From Leptolyngbyaceae cyanobacterium M65_K2018_010 (GTDB taxonomy: Bacteria > Cyanobacteriota > Cyanobacteriia > Phormidesmidales > Phormidesmidaceae), in assembly GCA_015295885.1 (NCBI GenBank), contig DVEE01000439.1:1-14552 (forward strand): a stretch of DNA of 14,552 bases, given 5' to 3'. Under the pieces are notes generated by a model that saw nothing but the letters and a program-made list of their open reading frames with translations, was not told the origin of the DNA and did not search any database. The position numbers and the translations under genes are program-made. Below are positions 1 through 7,104 of the stretch, one piece after another. Position 1 is the first letter of the stretch; every line of letters starts with the position of its first letter.

Positions 1-1083
1 TTAACGGCAGAGATACTCCGCAATGGCGGTGGCAATGTGCTGATTGCCCTGCTTGTCTAGGGTCTGCCCTATCCTAGGCGGGTTCAAGGGCTGGTGCAGA
101 AAGCTCCACCCCCCCTGGATAAATTCTTCGGGGGTCAGGACCTGGTGCCAACTGTGGTCCTGCACTCCCTGGACCAACAGTGGGCCTTCGGCAAAGTCCT
201 GCCGGGTCAGGGTAACAATGGGCAACTCTAGGCGGCAGGCTTCTGAAAAGGTACTAAACCCTGGTTTTGAGACCACCCGCCCGCAGAGAGGCATCACATC
301 CACCGGGCGAAGCCCCTGACGGGGTACCTTCAGCAAGTTGGGTAAATCGGGGCCCTGGGGATCGAAGGTTAAAAACTGCCAGTCTGGAAACTGGGTGAGC
401 TGGGCGTAGGGAACGGCCTCCAGTCCTAATCCGCCGAAGGTAATCAGGACGGTGCGCTCGGGTGGTACGGTGAGATGCCACCGGGCTCTCAGGTCAGCAG
501 CGGTATAGCGTGGGGTGCCCCCGGTCAGTCCCGCCTCCTCAACCACGGGGAAGGCACCCATCGGTTCATGGAAGGGTAGGCGAAAAAGGCGATCGCACTG
601 ACCAAAACACTCCCCGATCCAATCTGCGACCGCCGCAAACTCATCCCCAAAGGCCCGATAGATAAAGTCCCAACCAAAGTTACCGACCATCCAGCAGGGC
701 ACGTCGGCCGCGTGGGCGATTACTGGGGCTAGGGGCGGCATATCTGCCAAGACCAGATCCACCTGCCGTTGCCTGAGAAAGTTCGCTTCAGTGGCAACCC
801 GTTCCGGGGCCTGGGCCTGAATCTGCTGGAGCTGTACCAGGGTAGCGGGCAAATCCATGGTCAAACTATCGGCCTGGATGACCCCAATATCAAAGGCGAC
901 GGGTCGGTACTCGTAGGGTTGGGATAGATATTCGTCTAACAGCCACTGGGGGGCCTGGGTAGCTAAAATCAAATTTACCTCAGGCAGAAGGGCCTGAACG
1001 GCGGCGGCGACAGAAGCTGCCCGGGTAGCATGGCCGAAGCCGTGGTTAGTGATGGATACATAGAGGGTAGGGCCGGTCATCAT
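1..1083 (-). CDS. GT-B-fold glycosyltransferase (arabinokinase N-domain-like), function unassigned
   Basis: A complete 360-aa protein whose TAA stop lies at positions 1-3. The N-terminus has a glycine/histidine loop (NHGFGHATR, residues 13-21) as in GT-B enzymes that bind a nucleotide sugar. The C-terminal half has a KPGFSTFSEA motif (about 273-282) followed by a TRQDFAEGPLL stretch. That C-terminal pattern resembles the glycosyltransferase-like N-terminal domain of L-arabinokinases, but no GHMP-kinase domain follows, and the length fits a stand-alone two-domain GT-B enzyme. Donor and acceptor cannot be read from sequence. There is no signal peptide or membrane segment, so it is probably cytosolic. 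The first of two consecutive ATG codons is preferred because an AGG lies 5 nt upstream. It follows ftsH on the same strand but is separated from it by a terminator only about 16 nt before its start, so it may depend on read-through or on a promoter inside the ftsH end. Confidence 0.8.
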   Translation of the reverse strand: MMTGPTLYVSITNHGFGHATRAASVAAAVQALLPEVNLILATQAPQWLLDEYLSQPYEYRPVAFDIGVIQADSLTMDLPATLVQLQQIQAQAPERVATEANFLRQRQVDLVLADMPPLAPVIAHAADVPCWMVGNFGWDFIYRAFGDEFAAVADWIGECFGQCDRLFRLPFHEPMGAFPVVEEAGLTGGTPRYTAADLRARWHLTVPPERTVLITFGGLGLEAVPYAQLTQFPDWQFLTFDPQGPDLPNLLKVPRQGLRPVDVMPLCGRVVSKPGFSTFSEACRLELPIVTLTRQDFAEGPLLVQGVQDHSWHQVLTPEEFIQGGWSFLHQPLNPPRIGQTLDKQGNQHIATAIAEYLCR

Positions 1084-1098
1084 GATTGCCTGCTAACT

Positions 1099-1129
1099 AA
1101 AAAAAGGCTCGTCCATGGGAACGAGCCTT
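1099..1129 (-). terminator. Intrinsic terminator of ftsH
   Basis: Read on the minus strand, a perfect 9-bp stem (AAGGCTCGT with ACGAGCCTT, plus-strand arms 1104-1112 and 1121-1129) with an 8-nt loop is followed directly by a run of seven T. This is a classical rho-independent terminator placed 25 nt after the ftsH stop codon and just before the glycosyltransferase start. Confidence 0.9.
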
Positions 1130-1153
1130 CAGGATTCCTAGACTAGCCTGATC

Positions 1154-3040
1154 CTAAAGTTGGGGGACGAACTGGGGTTTTTCAGGTACCACGGTGTACT
1201 CAGATACAATTTGGCGAAATTCATCGCCATCAATGGTTTCCTTTTCCACCAGCAGATCCACCAGACGATCAATCAGAGCGCGATTCTCCTGTATGATGCG
1301 CCGGGCATTCTCGTAGCAGTGTTCAACGATGGCCTTAACTTGACCATCGATACGAGAGGCAATTTCCTCAGAGTATTCCGAGCGAGAAAGCCAATCTCGA
1401 CCCAGGAAGACTTCCCCCTGGGAACTTTCTAGGGACAATGGCCCTAGATCGGACATACCGAACCGGGTCACCATCTGACGGGCCATATTGGAGACCTGCT
1501 GCAGGTCGTTGCCAGCACCGGTGGTCACCTCCGCCTCCCCGAAGATCACGTCCTCTGCAGCTCGCCCCCCAAGGGCCCCACTAATGCGAGCTAACAACTG
1601 AGCCCGGGAAATCAACATTTGCTCTTCGCTGGGGGTAAACCAGGTAAGACCCTGGGCCTGACCACGAGGGATCAGCGTTACCTTTTGCACCGGATCGTGG
1701 TCTTTGACCAGGGTACCAACAATGGCATGACCTACCTCGTGGTAGGCGATCAGTCGCTTGCTCTTGCTATCCACTAAGGGCGTACCTTCCATGCCAGCAA
1801 TCACCCGATCTACGGCGTCATCCACCTCGGACATCGTGATCGCCTCTTTACGGCGACGGGCGGTTAAAATAGCGGCTTCATTGAGCAGGTTAGCCAGGTC
1901 GGCACCGGTAAACCCAGGGGTACGACGGGCGATCGCCTCCAGGGAAATATCCTCGGCCAACTTCTTATTGCGAGCATGAACTTCGAGAATTTCTAACCGG
2001 CCCTTGATATCGGGGGGATCAACCATCACCTGACGGTCAAAGCGACCGGGCCGCAGTAGGGCAGAGTCTAGCACATCGACCCGGTTAGTCGCGGCAATAA
2101 TGATAATGCCGGTATTTCCCTCAAACCCATCCATCTCCGTCAGGAGTTGGTTCAAGGTTTGTTCCCGCTCGTCATTGCCGCCGCCAATACCAGCTCCGCG
2201 CTGCCGCCCAACCGCATCAATCTCATCAATGAAAATAATGCAGGGAGCGTTTTCCTTGGCTTTCTTAAAGAGATCCCGAACCCGAGAAGCCCCCACGCCC
2301 ACAAACATTTCCACAAACTCAGATCCAGAAATGCTAAAGAAGGGGACTCCGGCTTCACCTGCGATTGCCTTGGCTAACAAAGTTTTACCCGTTCCCGGTG
2401 GGCCCACCAGCAAAACCCCCTTAGGAATCCGAGCCCCAATCGCCGTAAAGCGTTCAGGTTTTTTCAAAAAGGTAACCACCTCCTGCAGCTCTTCCTTGGC
2501 CTCATCGATGCCGGCCACATCATCAAACATAACGCCAGTCTTGGCCTCCATCATGAAGCGAGCCTTCGACTTGCCAAAGCTCATGGCCTGGCCGGGCCCA
2601 CCTGGGCCAACGCTAGAACGCCGAAATAGGAAGAACAGGCCGCCAATTAAAAGTAGCGGAAAGAGCAAATTCCCCAAAGCCCCGATTAAAGCACCGTCAT
2701 TACGCGGAGGGTGGGAGTCTAAACGGATCTGGGCACTACGTAAACGGCTGATCAAGTCCGGGGAATTGCCCGGCAAATCTACCCGCCAGCGCTGTACCCG
2801 ATTGCCAATCTCTGGGTCCACAGCTTCGATGATGGCTGTCTTGCCACCATCATACAGATCGACCGCGGTAACCCGACCGGCATCTAAATAGTCGAGAAAG
2901 CGACCATAGGTCATGCGCGTATTGGCCGCATTGCGACCCATATCAGCGGGGGACGAAGAGAATGCCCCCTGCCAGAGAAAGAACCCTACTACCAGCAGGG
3001 GCAGGGTCCAGAGTAAAACTACTCTCCAAGAAAGTTTCAT
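1154..3040 (-). CDS. ftsH: ATP-dependent zinc metalloprotease FtsH, FtsH2 (Slr0228)-type
   Basis: This is a thylakoid-membrane AAA+ protease; cyanobacterial FtsH2 works with FtsH3 to degrade photodamaged D1 in photosystem II repair. With ATG at 3038-3040 it has 628 residues. The order is an N-terminal membrane helix (about 6-24), a lumenal segment, a second helix (about 124-139), Walker A GPPGTGKT (213-220), Walker B IIFIDEID (268-275), a second region of homology ending in RPGRFDR (330-336), the zinc motif HEVGH (434-438), and a third metal ligand D512. The MKLSWR start, the NTRMTYGRFL lumenal stretch and the FVPQL end match Synechocystis Slr0228 as I remember it, which is why I assign the FtsH2 class. 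The reading frame also opens two codons earlier (TTG, GTG), but homologues begin at MK-SWR; AGAGG lies 9 nt before the ATG. The gene has a long leader and its own terminator, so it is probably monocistronic. Confidence 0.95.
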   Translation of the reverse strand: MKLSWRVVLLWTLPLLVVGFFLWQGAFSSSPADMGRNAANTRMTYGRFLDYLDAGRVTAVDLYDGGKTAIIEAVDPEIGNRVQRWRVDLPGNSPDLISRLRSAQIRLDSHPPRNDGALIGALGNLLFPLLLIGGLFFLFRRSSVGPGGPGQAMSFGKSKARFMMEAKTGVMFDDVAGIDEAKEELQEVVTFLKKPERFTAIGARIPKGVLLVGPPGTGKTLLAKAIAGEAGVPFFSISGSEFVEMFVGVGASRVRDLFKKAKENAPCIIFIDEIDAVGRQRGAGIGGGNDEREQTLNQLLTEMDGFEGNTGIIIIAATNRVDVLDSALLRPGRFDRQVMVDPPDIKGRLEILEVHARNKKLAEDISLEAIARRTPGFTGADLANLLNEAAILTARRRKEAITMSEVDDAVDRVIAGMEGTPLVDSKSKRLIAYHEVGHAIVGTLVKDHDPVQKVTLIPRGQAQGLTWFTPSEEQMLISRAQLLARISGALGGRAAEDVIFGEAEVTTGAGNDLQQVSNMARQMVTRFGMSDLGPLSLESSQGEVFLGRDWLSRSEYSEEIASRIDGQVKAIVEHCYENARRIIQENRALIDRLVDLLVEKETIDGDEFRQIVSEYTVVPEKPQFVPQL

Positions 3041-3209
3041 CACCAATGGCCTCTATTCACGACTTGCACAGGTTGATCAGCTTTATCCGTAGCAGCTTTG
3101 GGTGTTCACCGGGCCCAAGGTTTTGAGTTGTTTGCCCTCTAAGTCCATATTGCCTGGAAAGTTGGCAACCATTGCCATAGACACTACGAAACCGCCCTAG
3201 AACTCTAAA

Positions 3210-3239
3210 AGTATGAGACGAATCTTAACTTAATGTAAC
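3210..3239 (-). promoter_or_regulatory. Candidate ftsH promoter with HLR1-like (RpaB) site
   Basis: Read on the minus strand, GTTACATT, two bases, then GTTAAGAT occupy 3239-3222. HLR1, the RpaB-binding element of high-light genes, is two octamers of the form (G/T)TTACA(A/T)(A/T) separated by 2 nt. The first copy matches 8 of 8 and the second 6 of 8. A TTACAT hexamer (3238-3233) is followed after 17 nt by a -10-like CATACT (3215-3210). This would give a leader of about 160 nt. The second half-site is imperfect and the -35 is weak, so this remains a candidate. Confidence 0.4.
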
Positions 3240-3436
3240 GTAACCCGGCAGGCTGGGGCAAATTCGTTTCTGCGGTGGCCATGGGGGGGCTTCTAGCGCC
3301 TTAAAATGCTTGATGACCGGCATAGGGGCTAGGCTAAATCCATAATTCACACCCTAAGAGATGCGTCTTATCATTCTTATTTTAAGTTTGCCCTTGCCCG
3401 GGTATCAACGTAGGCCGGGATAGTATTGAGCATAGG

Positions 3437-3515
3437 GAATCCAGGAGTCAGGCTTCGCCCTGAGAAGGCTCGGCGCCAGTAGCCTTCTGAATTCTGACCT
3501 CCTGACTCCTGGTTC
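3437..3515. repeat. Nested inverted repeat (REP/MITE-like hairpin)
   Basis: Outer arms 3441-3452 (CCAGGAGTCAGG) and 3501-3512 are perfect 12-bp reverse complements and extend to 15 bp with one bulged T at 3440 (arms 3437-3452 and 3501-3515). Inside, 3463-3470 (AGAAGGCT) pairs with 3481-3488, closing a loop that contains GGCGCC. GAGTCAGG/CTGACTCCTG and GAATTCTGA units resemble short repeats that I recall as common in intergenic DNA of filamentous cyanobacteria. It could act as a transcript-end hairpin for the mcdB-like gene, but no T-run follows. Confidence 0.75.
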
Positions 3516-3562
3516 TGCCTAGGCGATTTCTCCCACTTTAAGCCGGTGACCGTTTGCCCTGC

Positions 3563-4297
3563 CTAATCGACCCAACCAATATCCGCGTCGGATAGCATGG
3601 GATTGGGCTGTTCGGACTGCGGCGTAAAAGTGGGTACGCCCCGAACATAGCCTTTCTGGGGGGCCGCCGGCCGAGGTTGGCGGGGCACAATATCAATGCC
3701 AGAGTGTCGCACCGGGGCTTTGGCTGGAACCAGCGGTGGTGCCTGGGTTTCAGTCAATTTTAAAATGGTTTGCTTGGCCTCCCCTAGAGCCGCCTCGGCC
3801 TTGGTCAGTGCCTGGGTTTTGGCGGTCACCGCGGCCTCGGCCTTATCCAAGCTATCTTTAAGCTCAAACAGGCGAGTTTGCTGAGCCTCTAGGTCCGCTT
3901 GCAGGCTTTGAATAGTCTTTTCTAGCCCTGCTTTCTCAGCCTGCGCCTGGGCCAGGGCAGATTCCAGCTCAGTGATGCGAGCCTGGGGATGGGGGATAGC
4001 GCCAGCCTCTGGGCTAGGGGGAGATTCTAGGGTTGGGGGAGACGGCTGACTTTGCTTAGCCCGGCCTGAGGATGGGCTAGCAGACTTTGCCGTTCTCTTA
4101 TCAGTAGCCGTAGCCCGCCGACTCGAGGTGGAGCGACGACTGGCCGTAGTTTGGCGGCGACTGGTCAACGCCGGGGCCTCGACCTCAGCCGAAACAGGTG
4201 AGTCGGCCTGGCTAGAGGGAGCGGTTTCTGACCCAGCGGCTAGGTCGGATTTACTGGCTTCTTCCTTAAGGAGATCAGAAAGGCGTTTTTTGGTCAT
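3563..4297 (-). CDS. mcdB: Coiled-coil partner of ParA-type ATPase, McdB-like (type 2 candidate)
   Basis: A 244-aa protein starting at ATG 4295-4297; that ATG overlaps the TGA of the upstream ParA gene as ATGA, so translation is probably coupled. Longer readings of the frame only run into the ParA gene. Layout: a short charged N-terminal helix (MTKKRLSDLLKEE, 1-13); a low-complexity Ser/Pro/Ala region (about 20-106) with three SRR units at 46, 53 and 59; a predicted coiled coil (about 107-184) rich in Gln, Glu and Ala; and a Pro-rich tail ending in DIGWVD, with Trp at 242. McdB proteins, which load McdA onto the nucleoid to space carboxysomes, are described as having a disordered part, a Gln-rich coiled coil and an invariant C-terminal tryptophan, and being encoded next to McdA. 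The match is in architecture and context, not a database hit. An alternative is an uncharacterised adaptor for another ParA-positioned cargo. Confidence 0.65.
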   Translation of the reverse strand: MTKKRLSDLLKEEASKSDLAAGSETAPSSQADSPVSAEVEAPALTSRRQTTASRRSTSSRRATATDKRTAKSASPSSGRAKQSQPSPPTLESPPSPEAGAIPHPQARITELESALAQAQAEKAGLEKTIQSLQADLEAQQTRLFELKDSLDKAEAAVTAKTQALTKAEAALGEAKQTILKLTETQAPPLVPAKAPVRHSGIDIVPRQPRPAAPQKGYVRGVPTFTPQSEQPNPMLSDADIGWVD

Positions 4298-4947
4298 AGG
4301 AGTTTCCAGTCTCGCTGTATTTCTTCGGCGACTCGCCAGTAATCGGAACGGGCTTCCTGGGCGTTTTGACCCCGCCATTGCAAGACCGGAATCCCCTCTA
4401 GGGCCGCTCGCTCGTGGGCTTTGTAGGTCCGAATGAAGGCATTACAGGCCGGTATGTTTAATTCCAACAGGGTATTTTGGGCTTCGATGGCTTCGGCCAC
4501 GCTACGGGAGTCTACTTTTGTCAACAATACTCGATGGAATACCCCCTGGGGCGATACTGCTTCATTCACTGTAGTAATTAGAGCCGCCAGATCCATAGGA
4601 GCCGGAGGAGTAGGCAGCAACACATAGCTGGCCGCAGGAATTACAGCGGCTAGGGCAGCGGAGTTAAGGGCGGGCGGGGTGTCTACAATCACCAGCTGGT
4701 ATTGCTGCAGTTGTCGCAAATCACCCAGATGGGTTGGGTCATCGGCCTGGGTCACATCGAACCCTAGCTGGACGGGACTGCGGCTGGTCCACCACAGAGC
4801 GGACCCTTGGGGATCGGCATCTACTAAGAGGACGGATTGGGTTTCAGCAAAAATAGCCGCCAGATTGACTGCCGTTGTCGTTTTGCCTACACCGCCCTTA
4901 CCGTTGAGAATGACCAGGATGAGCGGGCTGTCTGGATTTGGTGCCAA
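4294..4947 (-). CDS. mcdA: ParA/MinD-type positioning ATPase, McdA-like (type 2 candidate)
   Basis: A 217-aa deviant-Walker ATPase that would form ATP-dependent dimers on nucleoid DNA. The Walker A motif is GKGGVGKT with the signature lysine K17 and catalytic K22. Walker A' is VDADPQGS (42-49) and Walker B is VIVDTPP (86-92). It lacks an N-terminal DNA-binding domain, as do small ParA proteins that position cargo rather than plasmids. The canonical signature lysine fits the type 2 class of McdA rather than the S. elongatus type 1 class, in which it is absent. The start is TTG at 4945-4947; AGAGGG lies 7 nt upstream and there is no early ATG in frame. No ParB gene or parS-like repeat is next to it; the overlapping downstream gene encodes a coiled-coil protein. 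It could instead position another cargo such as chemoreceptors or plasmids. Confidence 0.7.
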   Translation of the reverse strand: MAPNPDSPLILVILNGKGGVGKTTTAVNLAAIFAETQSVLLVDADPQGSALWWTSRSPVQLGFDVTQADDPTHLGDLRQLQQYQLVIVDTPPALNSAALAAVIPAASYVLLPTPPAPMDLAALITTVNEAVSPQGVFHRVLLTKVDSRSVAEAIEAQNTLLELNIPACNAFIRTYKAHERAALEGIPVLQWRGQNAQEARSDYWRVAEEIQRDWKLL

Positions 4948-5037
4948 CGGTGTACCCTCTTCACTGCCTATCCCCTGGAATAGTAATCCAAGTCAGGACC
5001 AGTTGCGCCGCGATGGCAGTGTTTAAGAGGGCGGTGT

Positions 5038-5886
5038 TTAGAGGGGCATCTGCCTGAGGAAGGTGCAGAGAGCGGCCGCGACCTTTTCGGCCCAGTCTTC
5101 CTGGGCGTAGTGCCCGACCTCATCCAGGGTTTTAAGTTCACCCTGGGCCAAGGTAGCCAGGCAGCTTTCTGCCAAACTCACCGGCAACCAGGGATCGCTC
5201 AGCCCCCACAGCAGCAGGGTGGGATGGTCCCAACGGCTTAACCCCTGGGCGATCGCACGGCTGACCGCTGGTACTTCTAATCGCCGTACGGTGGCTAGCA
5301 GAGCTCGGCCCACATCGGAGCTTTTCAAAAAGGGGCGACGGTAAACATCCAGATCGGCGTCATCCACTTGGTAAGGACCACCCCCTTCTAGGGTGCGATC
5401 GACTAAAAGGGGGTCTTGGGTCAGCATATCGCCGGCCAGGGGTAACCCTAACTGACGAATTTTCCAAGGCAGCCGGGCCGCCGGGTTAACTGGAGCATTG
5501 ATGATCACCAGACGATCTACCCGGTCGGGATTTTGCAGGGCGTACTGGATGCCGGCACAGCCCAGAAATCCCTGGGCCACGAGATGAACCTGAGGCAGCT
5601 CTAGGGCATCGAGCCAGGCACCTAGGGCGCTGATAAAGGCTTCTGGGGTGTAGGCAAAGTCACGCTGGTCGGGCTTGTCGGAAAAACCGTGGCCAATCCA
5701 GTCTGGGGCAAGGGACCGAAAGCCCTGCTCTGCCAGCGCTACCATTACCCCTCGCCAGCTGTAGCTTTGGGAAACCAACCCATGCAGGAGCACCACCGGC
5801 AAGCGGGAACTGGGGCCCACCGGAGTGGCCTCTCGGTAAAACCAGGTCAAGCCATTGACGGATAGGGTTGCTTCTGCGATCGCCAT
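5038..5886 (-). CDS. Alpha/beta-hydrolase-fold protein lacking the usual nucleophile
   Basis: A 282-aa single-domain protein of the haloalkane dehalogenase/epoxide hydrolase-like group. It has the oxyanion loop HG at 35-36, the APDWIGHGFSDKP stretch (60-72), a cap region after about 140, a late acid in GLSDPW (D about 231) and a catalytic histidine in EVGHYAQED (about 257-265). At the nucleophile elbow, where Ser, Asp or Cys is expected, the sequence is VAQGFLGC (103-110), so Gly or Phe sits there; I checked the codons. C110 is close but not in register. Acid and base are kept, so it may be a non-catalytic member or use different chemistry. Start ATG 5884-5886 has GGGAG 4 nt upstream and overlaps a HIP1 site. 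It lies 60 nt after the spoIID-like gene and 90 nt before the mcdA-like gene on the same strand, so co-transcription is possible but no functional link is evident. Confidence 0.85.
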   Translation of the reverse strand: MAIAEATLSVNGLTWFYREATPVGPSSRLPVVLLHGLVSQSYSWRGVMVALAEQGFRSLAPDWIGHGFSDKPDQRDFAYTPEAFISALGAWLDALELPQVHLVAQGFLGCAGIQYALQNPDRVDRLVIINAPVNPAARLPWKIRQLGLPLAGDMLTQDPLLVDRTLEGGGPYQVDDADLDVYRRPFLKSSDVGRALLATVRRLEVPAVSRAIAQGLSRWDHPTLLLWGLSDPWLPVSLAESCLATLAQGELKTLDEVGHYAQEDWAEKVAAALCTFLRQMPL

Positions 5887-5946
5887 GCTACTCCCACAAC
5901 TCGGTGGCTTGAGCTTAGCGCCTGGGTGTAACGGCCGGCAAGCCGC

Positions 5947-7104
5947 CTAGAGACCGGCGACTTGAATTTGAGAAAGTACCGCGCCCAGGTAGTAGTGGGC
6001 CAAAATTTGTGCGTAGGAATAGCCCTGCAGGGCCAGCCCTCGAGCGCCCCACTGGCTCATCCCCAGGCCATGGCCAAACCCCCGCCCATCAACCCGAATG
6101 GTATCCCCCTGCAAGCTGATAGAAAACAGAGTACTCCTGAGCCCCAGGGCTTGCCGCAGTTCCGTACCACTTAGGGTGCGGGTCCCCTGGGTACCCTGTA
6201 AGCGCAGGGACACCACTCGTCCCTGGGGCGTCACCCGCTCAATGGACACCGCCCGCAGCCGCCCCACGCCCCTAACCCGCTGCTCAAATTGGCTGGTTGA
6301 AAAGGTTTCTGACCAACGATAGACCGGGGCATCCTGGTCGAAGTCGGGGACACTGCGGAGGTAGGGAACGGGCTTTTGCCAGACATCTTCAACATTTTCC
6401 GTGCGGCCACCGGAAGAGGCATGGAACACCGCCTCGATCACGCGACCACCGTAGGTGAGCACCTGCCCCCGAGTAGCATTAACCGCCGCTACCGTAGACG
6501 GCGCCTCACTGGCTAGGCCCTTGTAGACTTGGTGAGCAGTGGTGCTGCCCACATCAAAGGCATTGGCCGCGCCGCGATCGCGCTGGTAGAGGGCGTAGGA
6601 CCGGGCCGCCACGGCCTGGGCTTTGAGGGCTTCCTGGGGCCAACTGGCGGGCATTTCTGCCCCTAGCACACTGTAGAGATAGGCTTCTAAATCAACCCAG
6701 TTGATGGCGGTCACCTTACCTTCCACGGGCATAACTAGAACCCGCCCCCGGTACCAGGTGTTGTTGATAAAGACATGCCCGCCATTAGCCGGTTCAACCC
6801 AAAAGGCCTGCCCCTGCCAGTCCGCCAAGCGCAGGGTTCCACCGGCCACCGTGACCACCACGGAGCGCCCCTGGGGAATTTGGCCAATGCCCTGGCCAGC
6901 AGTGTTTTTGACAATGGCAGGAGTGGAACTACCCACAGACACCCGATCCAACCTTTCGACCACCGCCACCCGCATTTCTACCGCTGCCTGCACCGGCAAA
7001 GCCCCCAGCCATCCTAAACAAGAAAGGCCTAGACTGAGTTTGAGGGACACCACAAAACGGCTCAACAGAAGTCCTGATGAGGGATGCTTACGGGGCTGAG
7101 TCAT
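5947..7104 (-). CDS. SpoIID/LytB-domain protein, exported, peptidoglycan-related
   Basis: With start ATG 7102-7104 the product has 385 residues and begins with a good signal peptide: basic residues, a hydrophobic core at about 16-35, and VQA before the likely cleavage after residue 40. A GTG-started reading 50 codons longer would bury this signal. The central SpoIID domain shows WVDLEAYLYSVLGAEMP (136-152, with the Glu expected to be catalytic at E150), WPQEALKAQAVAARSYAL (155-172), the SSGGRTENV stretch (230-238) and the C-terminal GRGFGHGLGMSQWGARG (340-356). SpoIID of Bacillus is a lytic transglycosylase acting on glycan strands lacking stem peptides; here a periplasmic cell-wall role is inferred. 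The region before the domain (about 42-125) looks like beta-rich SH3-like sequence. No strong Shine-Dalgarno precedes the ATG. Confidence 0.9.
   Translation of the reverse strand: MTQPRKHPSSGLLLSRFVVSLKLSLGLSCLGWLGALPVQAAVEMRVAVVERLDRVSVGSSTPAIVKNTAGQGIGQIPQGRSVVVTVAGGTLRLADWQGQAFWVEPANGGHVFINNTWYRGRVLVMPVEGKVTAINWVDLEAYLYSVLGAEMPASWPQEALKAQAVAARSYALYQRDRGAANAFDVGSTTAHQVYKGLASEAPSTVAAVNATRGQVLTYGGRVIEAVFHASSGGRTENVEDVWQKPVPYLRSVPDFDQDAPVYRWSETFSTSQFEQRVRGVGRLRAVSIERVTPQGRVVSLRLQGTQGTRTLSGTELRQALGLRSTLFSISLQGDTIRVDGRGFGHGLGMSQWGARGLALQGYSYAQILAHYYLGAVLSQIQVAGL

Larger units (their letters stand above)
3041..3562. other. 0.5-kb intergenic region between mcdB-like gene and ftsH
   Basis: No convincing ORF is present on either strand. 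The ftsH-proximal half would hold the ftsH leader and promoter, with a possible HLR1-like element at 3222-3239. The mcdB-proximal part holds a nested inverted repeat at 3437-3515. The remaining sequence (about 3241-3430) shows no structure that I can support. No T-tract terminator follows the mcdB-like gene. Confidence 0.7.

Noticed and set aside
2100..2891. 263-codon plus-strand ORF opposite ftsH
   Set aside because: Lies entirely antisense to the conserved FtsH ATPase domain; its length follows from GC-rich codon bias on the coding strand.
4294..4947. ParA gene as part of a plasmid partition locus
   Set aside because: No ParB-type gene, iteron set or parS-like repeat is nearby, and all neighbours are chromosomal housekeeping genes.
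5015..5044. Near-identical tandem copies of a GGCAGTGTTTAAGAGG unit at the hydrolase stop codon
   Set aside because: Only two copies of about 15 bp with one substitution and one indel; best explained by slippage and without a sign of function.
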